The notes below the pieces were generated by a model that was given only the letters and a program-made list of their open reading frames with translations, was not told the origin of the DNA and did not search any database. From an uncultured Saprospirales bacterium (GTDB taxonomy: Bacteria; Bacteroidota; Bacteroidia; Chitinophagales; JADIYW01), in the NCBI GenBank assembly GCA_938008535.1, contig CALLKF010000005.1, positions 1-64,000 of the forward strand: a stretch of DNA of 64,000 bases. The letters run 5' to 3'. Below are positions 41,730 through 50,461 of the stretch, in pieces. Position 1 is the first letter of the stretch. Each line of letters starts with the position of its first letter. The translations under genes and the position numbers were made by a program.

Positions 41730-44516
41730 ATGAAAACAATCACAAAAACAATTATCGCAACCATTCTGGTTGTGCTGTGCGCCTCAGGTTTTGCACAGAA
41801 TGGAAAAATCTCAGGATTAATTATTGACAAAAGCACGCAAGAAACTTTAATAGGTGTAAATGTTTCTGTTGATAGCTCATTGTTAGGTGCAACTTCTGAT
41901 TTAGATGGAAAATTTGAAATTTCAGATTTAACACCAGGCAACTACACGCTGGTGTTTTCTTACATTGGATATGCTGATAAAAAAATCAACAATATAGTGG
42001 TTAATGCAGATGCAACAACAGTGCTAAATGTAAGTCTGGAAGTTGGTGCTAAAGAATTAAATGAAGTAGAAATTGTCGATTTCAAGAAAACAAATACAGA
42101 AACTGCAGTTTTGTTAGAAATGAAAAATGCCAATCAGATTTCTAGTGGTATTTCTTCTCAACAAATACAAAAAACTGCGGATAGAGATGCAGCACAAGTC
42201 GTGAGAAGAATTCCAGGTGTATCAATCCAAAGCAATTTTATAAATATTCGAGGTTTGAATCAACGATATAATAATGTATTGTTGCACAATGCCATGGCAC
42301 CATCTATGGAATCAGATGTAAAATCTTTTGCTTTTGATATAATTCCATCGGCACAGTTAGATAGAATAATTGTATTGAAAAGTCCATCTGCAGATGTAGT
42401 TGGTGAGTTTGCTGGTGGTATGGTAAAGATATTTACAAAAAGTTTTCCAGATAATAATTTTGTTGATGTATCGTATGGCACAACATTTAGAGTTGGTACA
42501 ACTTTTAAACCATTCTATAATCAAAAAAATGGACCGTTGTTTTACTTAGCAAATGACTCAAAAAACAATTTACCATCAGATTTTCCAAAAGATGTGAATG
42601 CTTTAACATTGCAACAACAAGTAGATGCAGGTAAACAATTGAATAATGATTGGACAGCAAAAAAACAGGCATCTATTCCTGATCAACGCATTGGAATTAG
42701 TTTTGGCAGAAGAATTTCAACAGATAAATTGTTGATTGGTATGATTACTTCTTTAAATTATAGCATATCAAAACAGACATTCAATATATTCAGAGCAGAC
42801 TATAATATTTATGACTTTGCAAATAACAAACAAGATGCAAGATATAATTACACAGATGAACAATATAATAATAATGTTCGTTTAGGTGTTTTACATAATT
42901 GGGCATTTAAATTTAAGAAGAACACGATTGAGTTTAAGAATATTTTTAATAGTAACGGATTATCTCAATACACACACAGAACTGGTACTGATTTAGCCAA
43001 TGATTTAACTGTAGATAACCATGCATTCTATAATGTATATAAAGGAATTTATGCAGGTCAGTTTTTAGGAAAACACCAAATTAAATCAGATAACAATTCA
43101 ATTGATTGGGTAGTTGGATATAGCAGAGCATATAGAAAAGAACCTGATTTTAAACGATATACTTCAACACTAAACACGGCTACAAATATTTACGAAATAA
43201 ACGTATTGCCAACGTCTGTAAATCCAAATAATTTGGGTAGATTTTTCTCTAATATGAATGAGAATATCGTTACCGTTGCACTTAATTCAACAAATAAAAT
43301 TATTAAATCAGTTGATAAAGGAATTATTCCATCTGTAAATGGTGGTGTTTATGTAGAGTATAAAAACCGAGATTTTAAAGCAAGAATTTTAGGATTTAAA
43401 CGTTCAGATTTTGATTTATTTAAATATGCTTATGCAACTCAAGGCATCGATGTATTAATGCAAAATATTAATACAATTGATGGAATTAAATTAGGAGAAC
43501 AAACACGATCTTATGATTCATATAAAGCGAATAATTTAATTGGCGCTTCTTACATTAACACAGAAATAGCTATTAAAAATAAAGTACGAATTGTAGCTGG
43601 TTTTAGGTATGAATATTCTAACCAACAGTTGACTTCTGGTGTTCAAACAGATTTGATTAAAGTAAATAACATTAAACATGCTTACTTGCCTTCTGTAAAT
43701 ATCAGTTATAATATTACACAAAAAATGCTGGTACGCGCAGCTTACGGAATGAGTGTGAATCGACCTGAGTTTAGAGAAATTGCACCTTTCGCTTTTGATG
43801 ATTTTTACACACGTTATACAATAGAAGGAAATCCAAATCTTAAAAATGCATCTGTACATAATGTGGATATAAAATGGGAATACTATCCTTCAAACGGTGA
43901 AGTTATTAGTGTTTCAGTTTTCTATAAAAAGTTTATAAATCCAATTGAATCTAAAGCTGTGGTTGGAACAAGTGGAAGTACATTCTCTTTTGCAAATGCA
44001 TATCAGTCAGATGTTGCAGGTGTAGAATTAGAACTGAAAAAATCATTCGTGAATGCTAAAAATTATTTTATCAAACATCTTGGATTAATGGCAAATGCAT
44101 CATATATCTATAGTAAAGTAAATTTAGGTAAAGAAAACATTGGACAAAGTGATAATCGTCCATTGCAAGGTCAATCACCATATTCTATAAATGCAGGTAT
44201 TTTCTTTGAAGATAAAGAATTAGGATTACAAGCTAATTTATTATACAATGTTATTGGCAAACGTATAGCATTTGTTGGCACTGACGACAATCCAGATATC
44301 TATGAAATGTCAAGACATGTTTTAGATTTTAACATTCAGTACAGATTTAAGAAAAATGTTGAAATCAGTCTTGCAGCAAATGATTTAATTAACCAACCAT
44401 TTCTTTTTTTACAAGATGGAAATAGAGATAAAAAATGGAATAGAAAATCAGATCAGGTTTTTCAAAAATACCAACCAGGTCAAACTATTTCATTAGGTGT
44501 AAAATATAATTTCTAA
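41730..44516 (+). CDS. TonB-dependent outer-membrane receptor
   Basis: A 928-residue receptor. Signal peptide 1-22 (ILVVLCASGFAQ), then a carboxypeptidase-regulatory-like domain (about 25-105; GKISGLIIDKSTQETLIGVN), a plug domain (about 130-230; QKTADRDAAQVVRRIPGVSI and NIRGLNQRYNNVLL) and a beta-barrel ending in ISLGVKYNF with the terminal aromatic. It imports a bound ligand using TonB energy. The partner lipoprotein 30 bp downstream has no SusD pattern, so this is not a SusCD pair. Followed by the PhoD-type gene, it may take up a phosphate-containing ligand. Confidence 0.92.
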   Translation: MKTITKTIIATILVVLCASGFAQNGKISGLIIDKSTQETLIGVNVSVDSSLLGATSDLDGKFEISDLTPGNYTLVFSYIGYADKKINNIVVNADATTVLNVSLEVGAKELNEVEIVDFKKTNTETAVLLEMKNANQISSGISSQQIQKTADRDAAQVVRRIPGVSIQSNFINIRGLNQRYNNVLLHNAMAPSMESDVKSFAFDIIPSAQLDRIIVLKSPSADVVGEFAGGMVKIFTKSFPDNNFVDVSYGTTFRVGTTFKPFYNQKNGPLFYLANDSKNNLPSDFPKDVNALTLQQQVDAGKQLNNDWTAKKQASIPDQRIGISFGRRISTDKLLIGMITSLNYSISKQTFNIFRADYNIYDFANNKQDARYNYTDEQYNNNVRLGVLHNWAFKFKKNTIEFKNIFNSNGLSQYTHRTGTDLANDLTVDNHAFYNVYKGIYAGQFLGKHQIKSDNNSIDWVVGYSRAYRKEPDFKRYTSTLNTATNIYEINVLPTSVNPNNLGRFFSNMNENIVTVALNSTNKIIKSVDKGIIPSVNGGVYVEYKNRDFKARILGFKRSDFDLFKYAYATQGIDVLMQNINTIDGIKLGEQTRSYDSYKANNLIGASYINTEIAIKNKVRIVAGFRYEYSNQQLTSGVQTDLIKVNNIKHAYLPSVNISYNITQKMLVRAAYGMSVNRPEFREIAPFAFDDFYTRYTIEGNPNLKNASVHNVDIKWEYYPSNGEVISVSVFYKKFINPIESKAVVGTSGSTFSFANAYQSDVAGVELELKKSFVNAKNYFIKHLGLMANASYIYSKVNLGKENIGQSDNRPLQGQSPYSINAGIFFEDKELGLQANLLYNVIGKRIAFVGTDDNPDIYEMSRHVLDFNIQYRFKKNVEISLAANDLINQPFLFLQDGNRDKKWNRKSDQVFQKYQPGQTISLGVKYNF

Positions 44517-44546
44517 ATAAAAAATTAAATTCTTTAAACAAATTTT

Positions 44547-45974
44547 ATGAAAACAAATCAAATCAAATTTAAACAAACTGTACTTTCATTAGCAGTTTTA
44601 TTAATCACATTAGTAGCTGGTTGTAAAAAAGATGACAAAAAAGATATTGTTATTGTGCCACCTGCAGATAGACCAGTAAAAGATGTTTCTGGTAATTTAA
44701 TAGGCAATATTTTATGGGACAAAGACACGGTTTATCGTTTAAATGGTGTAGTTAATGTTGGTGTAGATTCTATCCAAACAGGAACAACACCTCAAGCAAC
44801 TAGTGTTTTAACAATTGAAGCTGGAACTGTAATTGTTGGTAAAAAAGGAACAACAGGTTCTAATCCTGGTACCTTAGTAATTCATAGAGGTAGCAAAATT
44901 TATGCTGAAGGAACAGCTGCTAATCCAATTATTTTTTCATCAGCAGAATCTTCTAAAGCACCTGGAGATTGGGGTGGATTAGTAGTTTGCGGAAAAGCAA
45001 CAAACAACCAACCTGGTGGTTTCGCTACACTAGAAGGAAGTTATGGTGGTCACCACGGTGGTTCTGATGACAATGATAATTCTGGTGTAATTAAATTTGT
45101 ACGTTTAGAATATGCTGGTTATCCAATTTTGACAGATAAAGAAATTAATTCACTTACATTAGGATCTGTTGGTAGTGGAACAACTATTAGCTATGTACAA
45201 GCATCTTATGGCTTAGATGATGCATTTGAGTGGTTTGGTGGTACAGTTAATTGCGATCACTTAATTGCTTATAAAACAACAGATGATGATTTTGATTGTG
45301 ATTTTGGTTACAGAGGCAGAGTGCAATTTGCAGTTTCATTCAGAAGTGCAAATTTAGCAGATCCAGTTTCTGGCTCAAACAGCTTTGAAGTAGATAACGA
45401 TGGTGGTGGTTCTGCTAATACACCATTTACTTCACCATCATTTTCAAACGTATCCGTATTCGGACCAAAACAAGATTCTACAACTTCTATTGATGCTAAT
45501 TTCAGAAGAGCTTTGCACTTAAGAAGAAGCAACAAAATTAAAATATACAACTCATTCTTTACTGGTTTTCCTCAAGGTGTTGTAATTGATGGTGGAAATA
45601 CTAAAACGTATGCTGAAGGTAACGAACTAGTAATTAAAAACTCGGTATTGTCATTAATGGATAATTGGACTGCTTATGTGCCATACAAATCAGATCAAGC
45701 TGGCTTTAATGTTGGTTCATGGTTCTTAGACGCAACTAGAAGTAACGGTACAGTAAATAATGTTACATCTGTTGGTTATACTTTGTCTTCTTTATATAAT
45801 AATACAGCTCCAAATTTCTTGCCTTCTTCAACTTCTTCTTTGTTAAGTGGTGCAAGCTTTACAGGTTTAACAGGATTTACATCTGTTGCTTATAAAGGTG
45901 CATTTGATGCAACAACAAATTGGACAAATGGTTGGGCAGAATACAATCCTGCAACTATCGTTTATGTAAGATAA
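44547..45974 (+). CDS. Surface lipoprotein with right-handed beta-helix-like repeats
   Basis: A 475-residue lipoprotein with lipobox LVAGC (Cys at about 26) then KKDDKKD. The mature protein has many short strands and turns: VLTIEAGTVIVGKKGTTG, LVIHRGSKIYAEGTAANPII, GDWGGLVVCGKATN and a His/Gly/Asp-rich loop GGHHGGSDDNDNSG that could bind metal. FVRLEYAGYP and ALHLRRSNKIKIYNSFFTG look like beta-helix coils. Such lipoproteins often sit beside TonB receptors as surface partners. It ends before two hairpins and a strong terminator, so it forms a two-gene operon with the receptor. Confidence 0.72.
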   Translation: MKTNQIKFKQTVLSLAVLLITLVAGCKKDDKKDIVIVPPADRPVKDVSGNLIGNILWDKDTVYRLNGVVNVGVDSIQTGTTPQATSVLTIEAGTVIVGKKGTTGSNPGTLVIHRGSKIYAEGTAANPIIFSSAESSKAPGDWGGLVVCGKATNNQPGGFATLEGSYGGHHGGSDDNDNSGVIKFVRLEYAGYPILTDKEINSLTLGSVGSGTTISYVQASYGLDDAFEWFGGTVNCDHLIAYKTTDDDFDCDFGYRGRVQFAVSFRSANLADPVSGSNSFEVDNDGGGSANTPFTSPSFSNVSVFGPKQDSTTSIDANFRRALHLRRSNKIKIYNSFFTGFPQGVVIDGGNTKTYAEGNELVIKNSVLSLMDNWTAYVPYKSDQAGFNVGSWFLDATRSNGTVNNVTSVGYTLSSLYNNTAPNFLPSSTSSLLSGASFTGLTGFTSVAYKGAFDATTNWTNGWAEYNPATIVYVR

Positions 45975-45985
45975 ATCACAAAACA

Positions 45986-46020
45986 CGATTGTCCGATGTG
46001 TGTGAAAAATCGGATAATCG
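45986..46020 (+). promoter_or_regulatory. Long 3'-UTR hairpin
   Basis: CGATTGTCCGAT (45986-45997) pairs with ATCGGATAATCG (46009-46020), 11 of 12 pairs plus a wobble, around an 11-base loop. It comes directly before the terminator of the receptor operon. It could protect the mRNA 3' end or be a regulatory element. Confidence 0.5.
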
Positions 46021-46036
46021 TTTTCATCTGTGTGTG

Positions 46037-46069
46037 AACCTCGAAGTTAGCTTCGAGGTTCTTTTTTTT
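46037..46069 (+). terminator. Intrinsic terminator of the TonB receptor operon
   Basis: AACCTCGAAG (46037-46046) and CTTCGAGGTT (46051-46060) form a 10-bp perfect stem with the loop TTAG, followed by C and eight T's. It lies 62 bp after the lipoprotein stop. Confidence 0.92.
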
Positions 46070-46188
46070 GTAAATTTTAAAATTAACGAAGCATATTTTT
46101 ATTGAATTTAATCTGTTTTGTTTGTATTGGTTTAATGGAAATCGTCTGTATTTAGTGTGAATCGCTGATAGGTAAAAGAAGTATGCAG

Positions 46189-46196
46189 TAGCTTTG
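46189..46196 (+). promoter_or_regulatory. Bacteroidota -7 box ahead of the PhoD-type gene
   Basis: TAGCTTTG matches TAnnTTTG exactly and ends 15 bases before the ATG at 46212. No clear -33 TTTG was found upstream. Transcription probably begins near 46202. The box gives this gene its own promoter after the upstream terminator. Confidence 0.55.
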
Positions 46197-46211
46197 TAAA
46201 AAGTTATCTAT

Positions 46212-48098
46212 ATGCATTATTCTTTTACAAAAATCCTTCTTCTTTTATCTATTTTTTCTTTTTTAAAATCAAAAGCTGATCCATTAGATGCAAGTAGAAT
46301 GTATGTTGATTCGACATTAGCGCCATTCTATCATGGCGTTGCTTCTGGAGACCCAACGAATAATAGCGTTTTTATTTGGACACGCATCACAACAGATGAA
46401 TCGAATCCAACTATTTCTTGGAAAATTGCAACCGATACAAGCATGTCAAATGTAGTTCAATCTGGCACTACGTCTACTAATGCTGATAAAGATTTCACAA
46501 TAAAAATTGAAGCAACTGCTTTGCAACCAAACACGTTTTATTTTTATGAATTTACTTACAATAATCAACATTCACTAAGAGGAAGAACGAAAACATTACC
46601 AACAGGAAATGTCAATAAAATAAGGTTTGCCGTAGTGTCTTGTTCCAGTTTTCCGCATGGATATTTTAATGTGTATCAAGCTATCAACCAGCGCAATGAT
46701 GTAGATGCTATTATTCATTTAGGTGATTATATTTATGAATATGGCAAAGATGAATATGGAACCGTTCGTGCACCAAACCCTGAAAATGAAATACTAAATT
46801 TATCAGATTATCGCATTCGACATAGCATGTATAAATTGGATTCTATGTTAATGCGTTTGCATCAACAATTTCCTTTCTATACAATCTGGGACGATCACGA
46901 GTTTGCTGATAATGCATATAAGATAGGTGCGGAAAATCATACATCAACAACCGAAGGCGTTTGGCAATCCAGAAAAATGGCTGCACTCAAAGCATACAAC
47001 GAATGGATGCCGATCAGAAATATTGATTCTATTCCAGCTATAAAATTATACCGTAAAATAAATATTGGAAATTTAGTGGATTTAATTTTTGTAGATACCA
47101 GAATTACTGCTCGCACCGAACAATCTTTATTGGCTTCTATTTCTGGTGTAGATGATTCGACACATTATTTAATTGGAAATGAACAATTCGATTGGCTAAA
47201 AAATCAAATCAAAAATTCAACTGCACAATGGAAAGTAATGGCAAATCAAGTAATGGTCGCGCCTTTTAAAGTTTTTAATGTTGGATTTAATTCAGATCAA
47301 TGGGACGGCTATTCTTCTGAAAGAAAAAAATTATTTAAAATTATTAACGATGATTCTATCAATAATTTTGTGGTTTTAACTGGTGATATACATTCAGCTT
47401 GGGCAAACGATTTGCCTTTTGGTAAAGTGCCATACAATCCATGGACAAATAAAGGTTCTGTTGGAGTTGAATTTGTTACCACTGCAGTTACTTCACCAGG
47501 CATTCCTCTAACAGGAATATTAGGAAACATTACACAAGACGCATTCGCTCAATTAGTAAAAACAAACAACACACATGTAAAACACAATAATTTTGTGAAC
47601 CGTGGTTTTAATATTATCGACTTTACCAATCAAAAATGCCAAAGCGATTTCTATAATATCGAAACAATTGCAACACCGAATAAAAACTATTCGTATCAAG
47701 TAAGTTACTACACAGAAAAAGATTCTAATTTTCTAAAAAAATCTACAACACCAACCAATAACAACGGTTTAAATCCAATTAAAGCACCTTTACTTATTCG
47801 ACAAGATATCATTTTGTCTGTAAAAAATAAATCAACAGATATTGAAATAACTGGTGTGTATCCAAATCCATTTATTAATTATACAGGCATTCAATTTTCT
47901 ACAACAACTACAGCTTCGTTAGCGGTTTATATATATAGTGCTGTTGGACAATTAATTTTTTATAAAGATTTAGGAACACGTTCTAAAGGTGTGTATTTTG
48001 AAAAATTTGATTTAGGCGATTTACCAAATGGAAATTATGTACTGAACTTGTACAATGGAACTGATTTAATTTCAAGAAAAATTTTTAAAGCAGAATAA
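46212..48098 (+). CDS. phoD: Alkaline phosphatase D family protein with T9SS sorting tail
   Basis: A 628-residue secreted phosphatase/phosphodiesterase. Signal peptide 1-22, an N-terminal fibronectin-like PhoD domain (HGVASGDPTNNSVFIWTR, about 40-57), then the calcineurin-like core: VVSCSSFPHGYFNVYQ, HLGDYIYEYG, YTIWDDHEFADNAY and LTGDIHSAWAND supply the metal ligands. The last 80 residues (VYPNPFINYTGIQFS to LISRKIFKAE) are a type A T9SS sorting domain, so it is exported to the cell surface or medium. It releases phosphate from diesters in relatives. It follows the TonB receptor operon and may feed it. Confidence 0.9.
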   Translation: MHYSFTKILLLLSIFSFLKSKADPLDASRMYVDSTLAPFYHGVASGDPTNNSVFIWTRITTDESNPTISWKIATDTSMSNVVQSGTTSTNADKDFTIKIEATALQPNTFYFYEFTYNNQHSLRGRTKTLPTGNVNKIRFAVVSCSSFPHGYFNVYQAINQRNDVDAIIHLGDYIYEYGKDEYGTVRAPNPENEILNLSDYRIRHSMYKLDSMLMRLHQQFPFYTIWDDHEFADNAYKIGAENHTSTTEGVWQSRKMAALKAYNEWMPIRNIDSIPAIKLYRKINIGNLVDLIFVDTRITARTEQSLLASISGVDDSTHYLIGNEQFDWLKNQIKNSTAQWKVMANQVMVAPFKVFNVGFNSDQWDGYSSERKKLFKIINDDSINNFVVLTGDIHSAWANDLPFGKVPYNPWTNKGSVGVEFVTTAVTSPGIPLTGILGNITQDAFAQLVKTNNTHVKHNNFVNRGFNIIDFTNQKCQSDFYNIETIATPNKNYSYQVSYYTEKDSNFLKKSTTPTNNNGLNPIKAPLLIRQDIILSVKNKSTDIEITGVYPNPFINYTGIQFSTTTTASLAVYIYSAVGQLIFYKDLGTRSKGVYFEKFDLGDLPNGNYVLNLYNGTDLISRKIFKAE

Positions 48099-48166
48099 TA
48101 GATTGGCGATTTTTTTCTTTTAACGCATATTTTAAAAACCATAAAATAGTTTGTAAATGCTTTATC

Positions 48167-48195
48167 AAATCCTGATTTTTATCAGGATTTTTTTT
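48167..48195 (+). terminator. Intrinsic terminator of the PhoD-type gene
   Basis: AAATCCTGAT (48167-48176) pairs with ATCAGGATTT (48181-48190) around TTTT, with the T-run continuing to 48195. It lies about 70 bp after the phosphatase stop. Confidence 0.92.
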
Positions 48196-48277
48196 AATAA
48201 AAAGAACTGCAAAACAGCACCAACAATACAAGCAATCTTCACAACACGCAGCAAACAATAGTTTATCTTTGCATTGC

Positions 48278-48353
48278 AACTAGACAAAGTTCTTTTTTCA
48301 TTCAGACCGAATGTAATGTTAATCGCTTGATGTTTCTACATCGAGCTTTTTTT
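48278..48353 (+). ncRNA. Candidate small RNA or attenuated leader
   Basis: A perfect -7 box TATCTTTG lies at 48264-48271. About 75 bases later GCTTGATGT (48325-48333) pairs with ACATCGAGC (48338-48346), 9 bp with one wobble, followed by seven T's (48347-48353). A smaller hairpin, CATTC/GAATG (48299-48313), lies within. The unit is either a small RNA of about 75 nt or a leader that terminates just 13 bases before the hydrolase ATG. No leader peptide is apparent. I do not recognise a known riboswitch. Confidence 0.35.
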
Positions 48354-48366
48354 GTATTTTTATAAG

Positions 48367-49293
48367 ATGAAAAAACTATTTAAAATACTAGCAGTAATAG
48401 CTGTACTATTGTTGATTGCATTTTTTGCCTTGCAAAAAAAATCATTTCCAATTGAGGATTTAAAGAAAAAATACACAAATGCATCCTCAAAATTTTTAGA
48501 GTTTGATGGTATGCAAGTGCATTATAAAGTAGAAGGAGAAGGAAAACCTATAGTTTTAATCCATGGCACTGGCGCATCGCTGCAAACTTGGGACGGCTGG
48601 ACTGATTCGTTGGTAAAAAATAATTACAAAGTAATTAGAATTGATATGCCTGCTTTTGGTTTAACAGGACCAAATAAAACAAATGATTATTCTTCAAAAA
48701 TGTACGTTGATTTTTTTGACAGATTCTTGCATAAAATCGGAATTGATACTTTTGCCATTGCAGGAAATTCTTTAGGCGGTGAAATTGCTTGGAAATATAC
48801 ATTGGCACATCCAGAAAAAGTAACCAAACTTATTTTAGTAGATCCAGCAGGTTTTTATTCTAAAGAAAAAGGAAACGGCGCCATCATTTTTAAACTTGTC
48901 AAAATAAAATGGTTTGCAAGTTTAATGAGTAAAATAGACACTAAAATTATTGTAAATCAAACAGTAAAAGATGTTTACTTTGATGATACAAAAATTACCG
49001 ACAAACAAGTTGAACTTTATTATGATATGTCGATGCGTGAAGGAAACCGAGAAAGTTTCTCACGAAGAGTACAACAAGTAGATGAAGAGCCAATTTTAGA
49101 TGTTGCTTCTATAAAAACTCCAACACTAATACAATGGGGCAAGCAAGATATTTTATTAGATATTTCGTTAATAGAAAATTTTAAAAAAATACCCAATAAT
49201 AAAATTATTGAATATGATAACTGTGGACACTCACCACAGGAAGAAATTCCTAAAAAATCTGTAAAAGATGTTATTTCGTTTCTAAAACCGTAA
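48367..49293 (+). CDS. Alpha/beta hydrolase with N-terminal membrane anchor
   Basis: A 308-residue protein from the ATG at 48367 (MKKLFKILAVIA); the TTG at 48352 overlaps the terminator T-run and is less likely. An N-terminal hydrophobic helix (about 5-22) anchors or exports it. The hydrolase core starts DGMQVHYKVEGEGKPIVLIH, includes the oxyanion HGTGASLQTWDGW, the nucleophile elbow GNSLGG, an acidic residue near QWGKQDILLD and the catalytic His in YDNCGHSPQEE. The substrate is unknown. A terminator-like hairpin just upstream may govern its expression. Confidence 0.85.
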   Translation: MKKLFKILAVIAVLLLIAFFALQKKSFPIEDLKKKYTNASSKFLEFDGMQVHYKVEGEGKPIVLIHGTGASLQTWDGWTDSLVKNNYKVIRIDMPAFGLTGPNKTNDYSSKMYVDFFDRFLHKIGIDTFAIAGNSLGGEIAWKYTLAHPEKVTKLILVDPAGFYSKEKGNGAIIFKLVKIKWFASLMSKIDTKIIVNQTVKDVYFDDTKITDKQVELYYDMSMREGNRESFSRRVQQVDEEPILDVASIKTPTLIQWGKQDILLDISLIENFKKIPNNKIIEYDNCGHSPQEEIPKKSVKDVISFLKP

Positions 49294-49334
49294 AATAATC
49301 CTGCATTTTTTTCATTTTTGGTATGGTTATTGAA

Positions 49335-49342
49335 TATCTTTG
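49335..49342 (+). promoter_or_regulatory. Bacteroidota -7 box ahead of the exported helical protein
   Basis: TATCTTTG, a perfect TAnnTTTG, ends 15 bases before the ATG at 49358. A TTTG at 49317-49320 lies upstream, but its 14-base gap is shorter than usual for a -33 box. Confidence 0.5.
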
Positions 49343-49357
49343 CTCAAAATATTTTTT

Positions 49358-50383
49358 ATGCGTAAAATTCTTTCTTTCTTTTTAGTAACTTTTTTATTGG
49401 TAACTATGCAATCTTCATTTGCACAAATAAATGCGTTAACAGTTTCTAACCTTACACCAGAATATAAATCAATTATTGAAAATGTAAAAAAAGAATGTAA
49501 TTTAAATGCAGATCAAACCAAAAAATTTACGGTAGATTATGTTGATTTTATCAATAAAGCAAAAGCAAATGATGTTACTTATGCAAACAATGAACAAAAA
49601 CGAAAAGATGAAACATTGCGTTTGTTGTATGGTGTAAGTTTAAAGTTGAAAACTTATTTGAATGCAGATCAACAAACTAAATTAGCTAAGCTAATTCAAG
49701 CTGGTAAACTTACGCCAAAAGCTGAGACAACAGTCGCAAGTACATCAAAAGCTGAACAACCAGTTGTAACACCAGGCAACGAAATGCCTACTGCATTTAT
49801 GCCAGATTATGTAACGAACGCAAATGTTATAAAACCACAATCAAATGTGGCAGATTTGTTTGAACAGTTAAAAGATTATTTAAAAGTTTCTCCAGATCAA
49901 TTAAAAAAATCATTACCAATTTTGAAGGATTACGACAAAAAAATAATCGCAAATAAAACGGTTAATGCAGGAGATGAACAAAAAATAAAACAGGAAACAG
50001 ATAAATTAAATTCCGTTACAGTTCCAAAATTAAAAGAAATTATTTCACAAGAGCAATTAAATGGATTAGTTCTAGCGATGGCAATGCAGGAAAATATTTT
50101 ATCTGGTAAAAATGTTACACCACAACAAAAACAACTTATTGATAAAGTTCGAAAAACCTATAAACTAAATGACGCACAAACCATGGCTGTTATTATTGTG
50201 ATGGTGCAAGCAAAATTAAGAGGTGATATAATTAATGCAACTGCAAAGTCAAATCCAGCAGATGCAAAAGTGCAATCTATTCAATTAATGAAAGACCTAG
50301 ATGCTCAATTGATGTCAGCTTTGGAAACAGAGCAATACGAAAAAGTGAAAGCCGATATTGAAAAAATAATCGAAAAAAAATAA
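49358..50383 (+). CDS. Exported helical protein of unknown function
   Basis: A 341-residue protein from the ATG at 49358 (MRKILSFFLVTF). Signal peptide to about residue 23 (MQSSFAQ). The mature protein is helical. A region near residues 30-115 (KKECNLNADQTKKFTVDYVD; GVSLKLKTYLNADQQTKLAKL) has an L..DQ..K pattern that appears twice, and again at VRKTYKLNDAQTMAVIIVMVQ (about 265). A low-complexity linker (PKAETTVASTSKAEQPVV) separates it from the C-terminal half. The pattern recalls Spy/CpxP-like chaperone helices but lacks the LTxxQ repeats, so I leave it unnamed. Confidence 0.6.
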   Translation: MRKILSFFLVTFLLVTMQSSFAQINALTVSNLTPEYKSIIENVKKECNLNADQTKKFTVDYVDFINKAKANDVTYANNEQKRKDETLRLLYGVSLKLKTYLNADQQTKLAKLIQAGKLTPKAETTVASTSKAEQPVVTPGNEMPTAFMPDYVTNANVIKPQSNVADLFEQLKDYLKVSPDQLKKSLPILKDYDKKIIANKTVNAGDEQKIKQETDKLNSVTVPKLKEIISQEQLNGLVLAMAMQENILSGKNVTPQQKQLIDKVRKTYKLNDAQTMAVIIVMVQAKLRGDIINATAKSNPADAKVQSIQLMKDLDAQLMSALETEQYEKVKADIEKIIEKK

Positions 50384-50430
50384 TTATATGCTATTAGATT
50401 ACTTCAAATTATCTAGTAAGTTGATTTTAA

Positions 50431-50457
50431 AACGCACATTTTTTGTGCGTTTTTTTT
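50431..50457. terminator. Bidirectional intrinsic terminator
   Basis: AACGCACA (50431-50438) pairs with TGTGCGTT (50444-50451) around a T5 loop, followed by a T-run to 50457 on the plus strand. On the minus strand four T's follow the stem. It serves the rightward 49358 gene and the converging glycosyltransferase gene. Confidence 0.85.
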
Positions 50458-50461
50458 ATAA

